A DNA stretch of 64,000 nucleotides from Diphasiastrum complanatum (GCA_029204225.1 CM055111.1:18310668-18374667); one strand, 5' to 3'. Counted from the first letter of the stretch, positions 21,949 to 34,080 are shown. Notes: generated by a model not told the origin, from the sequence alone. Numbers and translations: made by a program.

Positions 21949-22283
21949 CAATGCACTGCGTGGATTTGCATGCAGTGCTTGAAGAAAGCAGGAGAAGTTC
22001 AATATAGATAATTTCTCTTGTTGTGTCTGATCTAGTATGCAAATGCTTCTATTGTTAATCGTGTGTCTGATTTTTTTTTTTCTTGTTCATTTTAATTTCG
22101 CACCTTGGTTGAAACTATGTTGAATGCTGCATTAATTTTATAAACGTAGATCAGCAGAGCAGCCTGACTACATTCTCGAGGATTGTAGGAGTGATTCAGC
22201 AGGCAGTGTCCAGTGATCGCATCTGAACTCCATCCGAGTCGCAAGAGGATTGTGGTTCCTTTGCGGAAGCTTCGCGACTGCAA
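21949..22283 (+). repeat. 3' LTR piece of copia E
   Basis: This resembles the second half of the LTRs of element L (compare 45820-46160 and 48060-48400), for example ATGCACTG, TTGAATGCT and the stretch around ATTGTAGGA. The right end is approximate. Confidence 0.6.
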
Positions 22284-22579
22284 AACCCAAATCGCGATAC
22301 ATGAACGTGATTCCTCATCAAGAACGTCGCACAAAACATTGCGAGTTCTAACCTAAATATGAATTTACAAAGTGCAAATAGGCCTTTACATAAATTTAGG
22401 CACTATAACACATTTACATGTACAATATAAACAATAATTTTGGATAATGTGGGATCATGAGGCTCCACATATCCCCTTCCTCAACTATGTAGTGGCTTGC
22501 AAACAAATTGCTTACAATCTTCTTTGTCACTTCCTGCTGGTTGGCTTTCTATGGAAAATAGCTTTTGCTCGGGCTTCAT

Positions 22580-23305
22580 TTCAGTCATTGACTTGCTCTA
22601 AGGTCATCCCTTTTGTAGCAAGGTAGTAATTGTTCTTTTGGTTGTAATCTTCCTGAAATGATCTATTCGAATAACCTACCATTCCTTGATTTCCCAATGA
22701 TCCAAGGGGGTTTAGGGTTTAGGGTTATTTTCAAGATGAGTGTACCAACTATCCTCAGACAAGATTTTAGACATCTCAGCAGAAGGGACAATTAGTGAGA
22801 GGGCTGCATATGTATATTCTAGGAATTTTTCTTTAATGTACAATTGTTGAATGGACAAAAGAGCACATGAAATGAGAGAACCAATATTTACATAATTGTA
22901 AGGATAGTATGGTCTGGTTATTGGGTTAGTGGAGCGAAGTATATCATTTGCTTTAACTTCCTCCAAATAATGAGAATAATTAGCTTCCCAATCTGTGTAG
23001 ATTTCCCACAGATCAGGGAATAATAGCTGACTAGAGAACTTGGAAGGAGTTGGATCAGGGCTAGGAACAACTCAATTAACATCAAAAATGTTAATTGAGT
23101 CTAGGTTATTCCAATACTCATCCAAAGCTGGAAAAATATTGTTTTCAAATGTTTTTAGATGTTCTAGGATATATATATGCAAAGATCCTGTAACAACATG
23201 GATATAGTTAGTTTGCACATTGAGCTTATTTTGAACAATGGCAAGATTCTGAAGGTAATGGATTGACAACAAAGTGTCAGTTGGATGAAATGTGAATAGT
23301 GTCAC
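22580..23305 (-). pseudogene. Extra frame (ORF3) after integrase of gypsy F
   Basis: Two open stretches, 23305-23072 and 22966-22712, are in the same frame. Only a TAA near 23072 is seen between them, and the bases in between translate as plausible protein (for example FPDLWEIYTDWEANY). Coding-like sequence continues past 22712 in another frame to about 22580 (MVGYSNRSF). Together this suggests an original protein of roughly 200-240 residues between integrase and the purine tract. Athila-type elements carry env-like proteins at this place. I see no convincing signal peptide or transmembrane segment and recognise no family. Confidence 0.5.
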
Positions 23306-23313
23306 AAATTTTG

Positions 23314-24450
23314 TTACAAATATATGGGCGAAGAATGCAAAGGTGCAAGTGTCGCAAATTTTGCTAACTTCGGTGGAAATGATTGGACCAAAGATGACGG
23401 GGAATCAAGTAAATGTCCTTCAAGATCGGCTAACTGAAGTGATCCATTGTTAAAAACTTCTATGACTTTGTAAGGTCCCATCCATCTGGTATGTAATTTC
23501 TCAGGAAACAACATGTCTCTATTATCATACAAAAGCAGGTAGTCCCCTCGTTTGATTATTATTTTTTTAATGAATTGGTCAAAAATTTCTTTTCTTTTAT
23601 TCTGGACTCGTTCAGTCTCGATTAATGAAAGACGACAATCATCCTCCAGTTGCTTCAAAGATATCATTCACTCCCGGAGACTATCGTGTTCATCCATTCA
23701 CTCTTCATTACTAATGCGAAACATCGGAACTTCGAATTCTATTGGTAATATGGGATGCATTCCATACACAAGATAGTATGGAGTCTGCCTAGTTGTAATC
23801 TTTTTGGCGATTCTATATGCCCATAAGACAGAAGGTAACTTCTGATCCCAATCAGAAGAATGCATTTCCGTTACTTTATTCAGAATTTTACACAAAATTT
23901 CGTTTGCCCGCTCCGTAAGCCCATTCACTTTTGGATTATATGGAGTGGTTTGGTGATGCGTAATAGAAAAGTATGACAACATGGCCTCGATGATTTGATT
24001 AAGAAAATGGTTTCCCTATCGCTAATGAGTTCTAAGGGACATCCATATCGTGTGATAATGTTTTGGAATATAAACTTTGCTATAGTCTTAGCATCGTTTT
24101 TCACTATGGCTTTGGCCTCTACCATCGTGGTAGCATAGTCCGTAGCAACGAGAATGTAACGTCGACGAATTTACGAGTGATCGGTTTGATAGGCCCTACA
24201 AAATCTATCCCCCGCTTCTCAAAAGGTGCTAAGGGAATAATTGGAGTAAGTGGCCAATGTGTCGCAAAGCTAGGTTTTCCCATCCTATGACATGTATCAC
24301 ATTTTTGAATGAATAATTTAACATCTCTATAGATGGTAGGCCACCAATATTTAGCATTAAGGATCTTTCTTGCAGTATTTTTAAGACCACAGTGACCCCC
24401 CGAATCTTCCTCATGTAATGCACTTATTACAGCGGTCGTCTCGGTTGGTT
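23314..24450 (-). pseudogene. Gypsy F integrase
   Basis: The N-terminal HHCC finger is readable across one frame (about 24430-24290, ending CDTCHRMGKP). The core follows in pieces: one with FVGPI, one with ITRYGCPLELISDRE (24125-23925), and one with HHQTTPYNPKVNGLTERAN (23982-23698), which contains the catalytic Glu. The C-terminal part (23667-23314) has the usual LHTRWMGPYKVIEV block. No chromodomain follows. At least three frameshifts break the gene. Confidence 0.85.
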
Positions 24451-24484
24451 CTAAACATTGGCGGAGACTATCGTCAGTTCCTAA

Positions 24485-25750
24485 TTAATACAATATTCTA
24501 TTTATAATTGTATAAGGTCCTACTTTCGAAAGGAAAACAATTTTTTGTTGTTTATTAAAATGTTCAAGATAAATCTGGTCCTGTAAAAAATTAAGAATTT
24601 CCATATAAATGGATGTTTCCGATTGGATACGCATTATATGTTTGTCCGAAAATTCATCAGAAATGGGTTTGAACTGATTTTTTGTTTGGAGGCGGGATAT
24701 ATAATCAGCATTTTGATGATCCTTGCCTCTTCTTAGTTCTACTTCATAATTAAACTCATCTAATAACAATACCCATCTAGCTACCCTACCTGAAAGATCA
24801 GGTTTATTCACTAAATGTTTCAATGCATAGTGATCTACATGAAAAACGAAAGGGTATTCTAAAAGATTATGTCTAAATTTCTTTATTGAATAAATCATTC
24901 CTAGTGCTTCATGCTCTATAGCAGAATAGTTCTTTTCTGATGCTGCGAGTTGCCTACCCGCATAATAAATTGGGTAATCTATATTTTGGTCATCTTTATG
25001 ACTAAGCACTACACTTATTGCAAATGATGATGTGTCTACACATGAAACTTTTTAGCCCAATTTGGAGGTCTACCTCCAGTGGCTTCTGCTAATGACTATT
25101 TTAACTTATCAGAAGCTTGTTGATGGTCTTGTGACCAATGGTACTCAACAAATTTTTTTACTAAATTTGTTAAAGGAGTTACTAATATCACATAATCCTT
25201 AATTATCCCACGATAATATCCTACGTGTCCTAGAAAACCTCTAAGCTCTCGTAGATTAGTTGGTTCTAATAACTCTAAAATCATTTTTACTTTTTTGATG
25301 TCGGCTTGTATAATGTCCTTCAAAATTTTATGTCCTAACAGGATGCCTTCCCTCATCCCGAAATAACACTTGGCTGGATGCAACTTAAGAGATGTCTCTT
25401 GACATCTTCTCAATGTCTTCTCTAATGCGTCTAAATGGTTTTTAGTTGATGAATAGACACAAAAGTCATCCATGAAAATTGCTAAAAACTTCCTTAAGTT
25501 CATCATCATACGTTGGAATGTGGCAGGTGCATTACAAAGACCAAGGGCATTCGCGTATACGCATACGTCCCCCAATCAGTGGTAAAAGTGGTCTTGGATC
25601 TATCTTCCTCTAACTTGGTGATGAAAACTTGGTTATAACCTAAGAATCCATCTAAAAAGCTATAACGTTCATGACCAGTTACCTTGTCAAGAATAGTATC
25701 TGTATACGGCAGAGGATGTTAATCCTTTGTTGTAGCAGCATTTAGTTTTC
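24485..25750 (-). pseudogene. Gypsy F reverse transcriptase and RNase H
   Basis: RT blocks in order are FLDGFLGYNQ (about 25660), GTYAYTRMP, GLCNAPATFQRMM and FMDDFCVYSS (catalytic FMDD), followed by the connection region ELRGFLGHVGYYR. RNase H (25009-24485) shows YYAGRQLAASEKNYSAIEHE and HVDHYALKHL. Several stops and frame changes separate the pieces, so no full product could be made. Confidence 0.88.
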
Positions 25751-26249
25751 TAAAATCTTGGCAAACTCTAATCTTGCCCGTCTTCTTCTTAGGTACTATA
25801 ACTATTGGTGACACTCACTCACTGCTTAGAACAAGATATATAATACCCGCTCTAAGACATCTATCTAATTCGTCTTTTACTAACAAGGAATACTTTGGAT
25901 TCAATCTATATTGGCACTGCCTAACATGTATTGTTCCCTAAATAAGATCTATTCTATGTTCGTCCCATTTAACTGGTATTCCTATTAAATTGTCCATCAA
26001 TCAAGCAAATACGTTTTGGTATTTCTGAAGAAGTAATATATACTCTTCACATTCCTAGTCCGATTGGTGTTTATATAGATTCAAAATTTTACCTTTATCA
26101 ATTTTTATTTCTACATAATATGTTTTATCTACCATCCCTTCGGTTAGGTTTTCTTTGGTTCCACCCAAAACTTCCCTCGACTCAGATGTTGTTGGTATTT
26201 CCTCATCCTCATCAAGCTCATAGCATTCTATGAAATTGATCTAGGATTC

Positions 26250-26700
26250 AGTAGGTCTGCTCACCCCATCTCAAAAGGTGACCACCTATTGGACTAGCTG
26301 TGAGAACGCTTGGAAAAAATATTTGTTTGGTACACCAGTTTATAATAGCATCTGCTTGATTTAGCCACAGTCTTCCAAATAATATTGAATACGGTGGTGT
26401 ATCTACTGGATTTATGACAAAGAAATTCATAATGAACATCTATGTCTCTATAACTACACTAATACCTTTTAGCTCACCTACTGGTATGCATTTGGATGCG
26501 TTTGCTAAATGGATTTCATGGTATGTAATAGGCTGTATATGTTTTTCTAGTCCTAATTCCTTAACCATTTTTTCTGTTATTAAGTTGATACTGGATCCTG
26601 AGTCTATAAGTATTCTATCTATAGTATGATCTCCTATAATAGCACTAATTTCTGGGACTCCACAATCTCCTCTATCTATATATTCTACTTCATTACTATA
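26250..26700 (-). pseudogene. Gypsy F protease region
   Basis: The minus strand reads a retropepsin with DRILIDSGSSINLITEK (DSG intact, near 26600) followed by the C-terminal half ending YSILFGRLWLNQADA (26439-26248). The second motif of this kind (LLGRPWL type) marks the C-terminal subdomain. A related copy of this C-terminal half is found upstream, at the gag junction (26880-27085). Confidence 0.75.
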
Positions 26701-26749
26701 TGCAGGTATACTTAGTGTGACAAACCTCTCCCCTTCCTCAATCCTTATG

Positions 26750-27433
26750 GACTGAAGCCCTTCATCCTCCGAAGTATAGCTCGAGGATGATGTAGGTGTC
26801 TCACGTACTTATCTTTTTCCCAGGATATCATAATTCTTTTATGACTTTTCCCCGTCGGTGTCTCTATCTGATCTCTGAAGGTAATCTCTTTCTTCTTCCA
26901 GTGGGTAAGACATCTGCCTGGTAGAGCCATGGTCGTCCTAATAATACTTTATACAATGATTCTCTTGTAGTTCTTAATATAATAAAATCCATTAGGAACA
27001 GTCTTCCAAATAATATTGAATATGGTGGTGTATCTAGTGGGTTTATGACAAAGAAATTCACAACAAACGTCTCTGTCTCTATAATATCCTATCTCCCTAA
27101 ACTGCTTAAGGAAAGCTGCTCTTAAAGCGTTCCAAGTTTTAACCGTTTCCGGTACTAATTGATTGTACCAAATCTTAACCTACTTCCGCAGAAGACCTGA
27201 AAAAATTCTAACTTTGTCCTCGTCTGTATGTTTTTTATTTGCTATAGTAATAGATTCAAATTGAGACAAATAATTGTCTGCATCTTCAGATGATGACCCT
27301 TAAAGAAATCGTATCTGATTTTTGTAGATGTGGGTGGCGTTGGGTCAGCCATATTATCAGGTGGTGGTGAACTAGGTGGACTAGGAGGATCAGGATCTAG
27401 ACTACGCTTTGATGAACTTATAAGGTATAACAT
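26750..27433 (-). pseudogene. Gypsy F gag with an extra protease-like segment
   Basis: Gag begins near 27350 with MADPTPPTSTKIRYDFF and continues in other frames to WNALRAAFLKQFREIG, a normal retrotransposon gag block, at about 27100. It is then followed by sequence encoding PLDTPPYSILFGR and LLGRPWLYQADV (27061-26864), which resembles the protease C-terminal half at 26250-26440. At DNA level, 26999-27085 repeats 26371-26457 with few differences. Confidence 0.65.
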
Positions 27434-27859
27434 TGGTTTATAATTTTGTTATTGTTATATTTTTTCTTAAATACAAGAGATAAAAGTTTGAGATAGCATT
27501 TTTTTCTTCAATCTAAATATATCATTTGGAATTCCTTGCAAAATACCATCGAAATAAATTCCTTTACAATGAGACATGGAGGACTTCACGAGGGATCAGC
27601 TGTTGAGCAAAAGGAATCATCGCTCGCCCATTACTTGAAAAGTTTTGTAAATAGAAAAATTTGTATATAGTATTCAAGTTATAGTCCATTTTTTGCCACT
27701 GTTGTAATGGCAATTAAGGCCTTATCTATTTGCTTAGGAGGCCATAATTACTCAAGAGGAACATTCAAAATTGTTTTTGTTAAGAGGGATCTAGCCATTA
27801 ATATATTGGGTGGGTTATGTCCTTGGAAATATAAGAAACAGATCATTTTCAATGGCCCT
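27434..27859. other. Junction sequence between gypsy F and copia G
   Basis: There is no recognisable gene. The first 50 codons of the long frame starting at 27707 have no copia similarity; true pol sequence begins at about 27870. The fusion looks like a deletion junction rather than a designed start. Confidence 0.5.
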
Positions 27860-29080
27860 TTATTCAGCTTACATTATTTGGAGGAGGAGATTTACATGAG
27901 GGAACCCGAGGGCTTCATCAAGCAAAAGCAAGAAGGAAAGGTGTGTTTTTTGAAGAAGAGCCTTTATGGGCTCAAGCAAGCACCTAGAGCATGGTCCTCT
28001 AGGCTAAACTCTTTTCTCATGTCCATCAATTTTGTATTGAGTGCATATGATCCATCATTGTATATAAGAGTTCATGACGATAAGATCATTATTCTTGTAT
28101 TGTATGTAGATGACATTATTTTGAGTGGTAATGATCTAGATGGAATTAGAGATGTAAAAATTACTTTGTCAAAAGAGTTTAAAATGGTAGATCTCGGCCT
28201 ATTAAGCTTCATTCTAGGAATAGAAGTTATTAGAGGATGTGATTTTAGCTTCATTTGTCAATCTAAGTATGCTACATCCATCCTAGATAGATTTGGAATA
28301 AAGAAATGTAAAGGCATTGAGACTCCAATGGAGCAACATGTAAAAGCATCTATTGATGGTGATGAAGCATCCTTTGAGGACATCACTTTGTATAGAAGTC
28401 TTATAGACTCCTTAACATATCTGACTATAACTGCACCTGATCTTAGTTACAGTGTTGGAAAGTTAAGTCAATTCATGCAAAGTTCTTTAGTATCACATTG
28501 GAAGATGGCCAAAAGAGTTCTTAGATATATCTCATCTACTACAAATTTTGGCATATTGTATAGAGGGACTAATATTGGCTTAAGAGCCTATAGTGACTCG
28601 GATTTTGCAGGTTACAAAGTGGATAGGAAATTAACAACTGCTTTTGCCACCTTTCTATGTGATGGATTAGTATCATGGCTTTTCAAAAAACAAGATACAG
28701 TCTCCATATCTTTCATAGAATCCAAATACAAGGCCTTGACATCAACATGCAAGGAGGTCTTCTGGCTCAAAAGGCTATTGGTGGAGCTACATGTCATCAA
28801 GGAGGAGATCCCAATCATCTATTGTGACAACCAATCATCCCAATCACTTGCCACTAATCCTACATTCCATGCAAGGAGCAAGCACATCGAGATTGCTCAT
28901 CATTTTGTGAGGGAGAAAGTGCAAGCCAAAGAGATCAAGCTCCAACATGTGCCATCATCAAGTTGCTTGGCTGATTTGTTTACTAAATCTTTACCTAAAG
29001 ATTCATTTGTCAAGCTTAGATTTTCAATTGGAGTGATTGTTAAAAGCATTATTGTTTCCAAGGCTAGATTTGAGGAGGAG
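27860..29080 (+). pseudogene. Copia G: RT and RNase H fragment of the A/B family
   Basis: From EEEIYMREPEGF onward the sequence matches elements A and B closely. It includes LVLYVDDIILSG (RT), SDSDFAGYKVDRK (RNase H), the HARSKHIEIAHHFVREK block and the LADLFTKSLPKD tail. The frame is open to 29119 and runs into the LTR. RNase H shows SFIESKYKAL where A has SSCEAEYKAL, so the second acidic residue is lost. Gag, protease, integrase and the RT N-terminus are missing. Confidence 0.9.
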
Positions 29081-29700
29081 TGTGAAAAATTGCCAACTTT
29101 GGCGAATGTAGCCATGTAGCATATTGTACATTTTTGTCTATAATTGGATTCCCCACATGTATGGCCAAAGTTCCATGTGGCAATCTACTCCTAAATTAGG
29201 TTAGCTCAAGTCAAAATAAGTGGTTGTGTCTATTTAGTAGAGATCCCTACTTTATAGGATCTAGACCTTGATTTATGATGAGATTTTGACCAACTAGCTA
29301 TCTATCAAGCATGACTCTAGGAAATAGGCTAGGGTTTCGTTTTAGGGCAAAAAGGTTGAGATAACCTCCTTATTACATGCTAGAAATTCACCTAACTTTA
29401 CAAAGTGAGTTTTGCTACGTATTCCATCTCTCCATAGTGAGAAGATAGATTATTTTTGGAGCACATTGGCAATTTTAGATTTGCTCTCTATGTAAATTTT
29501 TTTTCTTTGCTCCAAATGAAACCAACACTTAGTACACTTCAAACACTGTCTACAGGCCGTACAACAGGCTTCTCTTCACACATGTGGGCTCGGATCTATG
29601 TTCTTGATCTTTGATTTGATTATCAATGCTTGTTATTTGTCAAATTGCCAATCTAGATCAAAATTTTGTTGACTAGCTTTGGACCAAATTTGAAAAATCA
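29081..29700 (+). repeat. 3' LTR of copia G
   Basis: It starts TGTGAAAAATTGCC after the tract TGAGGAGGAG. It matches the solo LTR at 33484-34080 along its length and, in reverse, the fragment near 13145-13260. The right end is not sharply defined because copia H begins at about 29715. Confidence 0.8.
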
Positions 29701-29714
29701 TTTCCTAGCCAATT

Positions 29715-30701
29715 AAGAACAATCTATACAAGCTCTCCATCTTGAATATTCTCTCCAATGGAAGCCAACTCCCTGTTTAGAGACTTGATTCTAAGCACAT
29801 AATCAGGTGCACTCTCCTCACTTTTCTTAATGCTTTGCAAAATTTGATTTCTAAGCATAAGTACTCTAGAAGTGTTGCTAGATTCATAGATTAATTTTAA
29901 ATAATTCCAAGCCTCTTTAGCACTTGTACATAATGATTGTTCTCTCAAAAGCTCATTGCTCAAATTCATCCTCACACAATGAAGTGCAAGCCTAAATCTC
30001 TTTTTGTATCTCACTAACTCATGTGCACCTAGAGGTTCATCTTCATCCTCAATCAAGAACTCATAAAGTCTTGGAGCACCATTAGTGACCCCATCCTAAC
30101 CTTCCAAATAGCATAATTAGTAGAATTCAATCTCTCACTAGCTTCTAGAAGGTATACTCCAATAGATCCCATCTTACTACAAGAAATAGATTTGATTAAC
30201 TTTGAAACTCACAAAGGTCTCACACTTGTAGTGTTTCACTCAAATTAAATTTCTAATCCAACAAATGGACTTATAATCTCAGTTCTATCACTCCCTCACA
30301 TCTCCCTCACACCTCTTGATGTACTTTCAAGACCTGTAAGTGACTTTAATAGGATTTTATTTCAGCCTTAATTATTTAGATTTCATGAATCAAATTCAAA
30401 TCTAATCAATGGCACTCAAACTTGGTAGTTTATTCTAGGATTTCCACTAATAATCACATCAAGATCTCTCAAATTGAATTTTTAATGATCAAATGAATAT
30501 CATACATTAAATGCAGGTTCAGAGATGCTCACACGTGTGAACAATATGGATTTTGAACCCTACAAACTTTGGAATCAAATCCCCTCACCAAACCTTAGCT
30601 TCTAGCTCGCCCTCACAAAACTAGTTTTTAGCACCAATACTTGCTAAAAATGGATTTGATTTGATCAATGATTCAAGCCTTTGTACTTGGATCTGATACC
30701 A
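29715..30701 (-). mobile_element. Copia H: gag N-terminal part, leader and primer-binding site
   Basis: The gag frame (open part 29724-30056, with an N-terminal extension in another frame to about 30172) shows YAIWKVRM, RFRLALHCVRMNLSNELL and the SxxDYVLRIKSLNREL block, close to elements A and B. The leader (30175-30690) matches that of remnant C. At 30691-30701 the minus strand reads TGGTATCAGAT, the primer-binding site. The 5' LTR that should follow is lost after a few bases. CACACGTGTG is at 30530-30539. Confidence 0.85.
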
Positions 30702-30800
30702 TGTGAAAGTACAGTACTTTTTGGACCATAAATGGGAGCATGTCAAAGTTCTTCCACACTTGTGCTTTTTGCATTCGAGTACTTCTCCTATTCTCTTTTG

Positions 30801-32800
30801 TTACTGAAACAATATCTTTCCAAATACAATAAGTGATATCGGATTATTTGCAAGTGTGATTGGATATGAATATACTTGCTTTAGCACCTCCAATTGATGG
30901 CTTACTAGGAACATTTCCTGACTTTCCAGACAGTTTCTCACTTTTTTCAGTTGTGACATTTCCTTTATGTAGTCATGTTTTTGAAAGAACTTCTTCCAAC
31001 TTTTTGATAGCTGATTTAGACAAGGACTCTGGTTTTGTATTCCAAGCAAATAGAATGTGAAGATTAATAAGTTTCTCATTCACATGTACCTCACATGTAC
31101 CTCAACATGCAATGTGCATATATGAACATATTTCAGTGGAATTGGCAAAACACCTTTTAGATTTGGATCTTCTACTTCTCTTGTTGGGCCATTGTTTGCT
31201 CATCCCAAACTCATATCGTAGCAATTCTTCACGCACTAAATACAAAGATGCTTTGATGTTGCCCCATGAGAGACATTATACATACATTTTAGTGTTTTTA
31301 AATAACTTGCAAGATGCCATTGGATTTGAAAACATCCATGATTTTCCACTGTAAGTTTCTGACCCTCCAAATGTCCCTTTATAATTTCGCCATAATTTGT
31401 ATGCGAAAATATCCATGAGAGAACATTATGATCCTCTTTCAAAATCTGTAGAAAAGCAAGTAATGTATGCTGCATTAATCATGTATTAAAAAATAGAAGT
31501 GTACCTAAACAAATTGAATAGAAATATGTCAAATGTACCTAGAATGCAACTATCCACCATATGTGATTTTTTGATTGAACACTGAATGTGCTATCATTGG
31601 TATCTGATATTTTGTTGATCAAAGTGACACTCACCCGTTTTAGCTTTTGACCTTTGATGATTCCAGATTTGTCTAGTTTCATCACAATAATCAACTTTCC
31701 ATTTGTTTGATGTTCATGTGGTTCATAGAATCAAATAATGTATTTTAAGACATTTTTGACATCAAGGAAAATATTGTTGCAATCGTTGTATTTAAGTTCA
31801 CCACTTTCAAATTTGTATAAATCATTTATATGAAATGGTTGGCCAACAACCTTGAACATTCTCTTGTTGGAATAATTTCTTGCTAATGTTACTCGATATG
31901 GACGAGGAAGATAAGTTTTCTTAATTTCCACTTCAGAGAATGCTTCTTGAATTATTCTGAAAAATGTAGAATAAGCATTTTGCTAATTCCAGCCTGATCA
32001 CATGCACCTTGTATCACATTTCTATCCAAATAAGTTTCATTCTTACTCAAAACTATTTGTGTAATTTCATTTTTCATTTTTTGAATCGATCATTTTCCAT
32101 CATTGCTCTTGTTGACTTTCTTGGGAGAACATGACTTAAAGATTCTCCAATGCATGATTGATTTTTGCATGATTGATTTTTGAAATAGTCCTTTGCAACC
32201 AAGCATGATCTGCAACACACATATCAAAGCCATATGATGTTTAGTCAACAATAAAATTGATAATGCAATTGAAACAAACCAAAATTAAATAAAAATATAC
32301 AAATGAAGTAAAAAATTTATAATCTAACATACTTGAATGTTCGAATTCTTTTCTTCTGATTGCCGCTATGTAAAGATACACCATCAATGTTCCTCTTCAT
32401 TACTCTTTTTCGTTTCTTTTTCATCACTGTTTTTCTTGATCATTTCCACATCAACAATTGATTTTAAACTTTCAGATCGCAACTTCTCCAATGATTTTGA
32501 CATATCTTGGTTTTTGATCTCTGAAGACTTGTTATTGTAGTATTCAACTCCGACATAACATGCTTGAGTGCAATGTTTTCATTACTAGAGTGTTGCACAT
32601 GATATTGCAATTGTTCATTAGCACATTGCAAATGTTGATTGAGACTCAACAATTTGCATCATGCAAGCCAATGTCATGCAACCTTTGACAATATTCAAGT
32701 AATCCATTCTTTCCTTCACATACAAGTTTGAGAAGATTACTAACGGACTTAAAATCTGGACATAAGCTGGTATCTGGATCTTCCGGATAAATTGATCCAT
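30801..32800 (-). pseudogene. Decayed multi-exon gene, possibly a transposase
   Basis: Reading from 32800 down, I see a coiled-coil-like segment (about 32650-32400, rich in Gln, Ser, Glu and Lys), then a piece with VEIKKTYLPRPYRVTLARNY (31931-31731). An intron with GT-AG ends follows (about 31540 to 31450), then a well-formed exon (31450-31236) with LEGQKLTVENHGCFQIQWHL and LKTLKCMYNVSHGATSKHLC, which runs on with a stop into a Cys-containing stretch. The last part (31079-30801) is basic. The (D/Y)LKxLKxxxxxxHG...CIxC arrangement recalls cores of some DDE transposases, but I cannot name the family. Several stops are present. Confidence 0.4.
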
Positions 32801-32829
32801 ATGTGAGAAATTTCAACTAGTTTTGCTAT

Positions 32830-33483
32830 TTTGGTCATATTTATATGTTTGGCAATTGAGGCCAATTTTCATATTAGACTTAGAGTTTGACTTTTCAAAG
32901 TTATATTAGTCTAAATTCATTTGAATAAACACTTTTTGAAAGTGTGGGAAAGTGTAGTACACGAGTTTTAGTAGATTCAAATTTGAGTAGTAGAGACATT
33001 GAATATAGTAACATAAATAGTGGGGTTTTTTATTATGGAGGGAAACCAAAGTTTGAAACTAGGTTTGGACCTGCTATAAAACGATGTAACTCGTGGAAAG
33101 AGACATTTTCTCCCTCTTATCTCATTTCATGCCTATACATGGTTCTCTTGGGTCCATCCATCCATTGGTGCACTATATTGGTGATATCTTGCAATCTTGT
33201 GTGTAGAATGCTTATTTTATGCTATTTTCGGATCCACACTAAAATAGGACTAATATTGAGATTTTTTTTTTCAAAACTGCAAAAAATCAACATCTAAAAC
33301 CCGGTGATTAGCAAAAAATCAGCATATAGTTGCCTTTGTAAAAGGGTCTCAGCCTGTCCCTAAAGTGGCTAGACATGTTATAGTAGAATTTTGTCACGGT
33401 CTCAAGAATCGTGAAAAATATTTGATATATGTCAATTTTTGTAAAGTCGAGTGAAAAGTGCTGGTCCACCTAGAATTGGGTCT
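32830..33483. other. No recognisable gene
   Basis: The 117-codon frame here (32944-33297) has no domain and the composition of non-coding DNA. It could be part of another LTR, but no matching copy is in the window. Confidence 0.4.
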
Positions 33484-34080
33484 TGTGAAAAATAGCCTAT
33501 TTTGGCAAATCTAGCTATGTAGAACTTTGTAAATATTGTGTATAATTGGGTTGCACACATGGAAGACCAAGATGCCACGTGGCAACCCACTCCTAATGCA
33601 GGTTAGGTCAATTCAAGAGATTTGGTCATGTCTATTTGGTGCTCATCCCTACTTTATAGGACCTACACCTAAGTTTAAGGTGAAAATTTGACCAACTGGC
33701 TACCTACCAAGCATAAGTCTAGGATCTAGGCTAGAGTTTCATTTTAGGGCAAGAAGGGTGAGTTAACTTCCTTATTACATGCTGGAAATCCACCTAATTT
33801 CAAGAAGGAAGTCAAATTTGCTATGTATTTCAAGCTCCCATAGTGAGAAGAGAGAACACGTTTTGGAGCTCATTGGCAATCTCAAGCTAGTTCACTATGT
33901 ACATTGAGTTTTTGTGATCAAATGAAACCAAATCAATTTCTACTTGTTTCTTAGTTTTAAGGCCATACTACAACCTGTAGTACACACGTGTGGACTCAGA
34001 TTTGGGTCTTTGATCTTGTTTATTGATTATCCATATTTGTTATGTGTCAAATTGGTAATCTAGATCAAGATTTATTTTCT
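33484..34080 (+). repeat. Solo LTR related to copia G
   Basis: It starts TGTGAAAAATAGCC and follows the G LTR along its length, with landmarks such as CTACTTTATAGGA, CATTTTAGGGCAA, CTTCCTTATTACATGCTGG and a CACACGTGTG palindrome at 33983-33992. No internal copia sequence adjoins either side. The 3' boundary is approximate and I could not identify a target duplication. Confidence 0.75.

Larger units (their letters stand above)
22340..27433 (-). mobile_element. Gypsy element F, Tat/Athila-like, degraded
   Basis: On the minus strand the order is gag (27433 to about 26750), protease (about 26650-26250), RT (about 25750-25096), RNase H (25009-24485), integrase (about 24440-23314), an extra frame (23305 to about 22580), a purine tract (GAGGAAGGGGATA, near 22475) and an LTR start (TGTGGAGCC, 22469 downward). 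Protease-RT-RNase H-integrase order defines Ty3/gypsy. The RT blocks FLDGFLGYNQ and TTDWGTYAYTRMP are of the kind seen in the Ogre/Tat/Athila group. Many stops and frameshifts make it non-functional. No 5' LTR was found to the right. Confidence 0.85.

Noticed and set aside
22706-22724. Two TTTAGGG units, the plant telomere repeat
   Set aside because: Two units are too few, and they lie within gypsy F; chance is sufficient.
32944-33297. 117-codon plus-strand frame
   Set aside because: No domain, non-coding composition, and no splice or promoter context.
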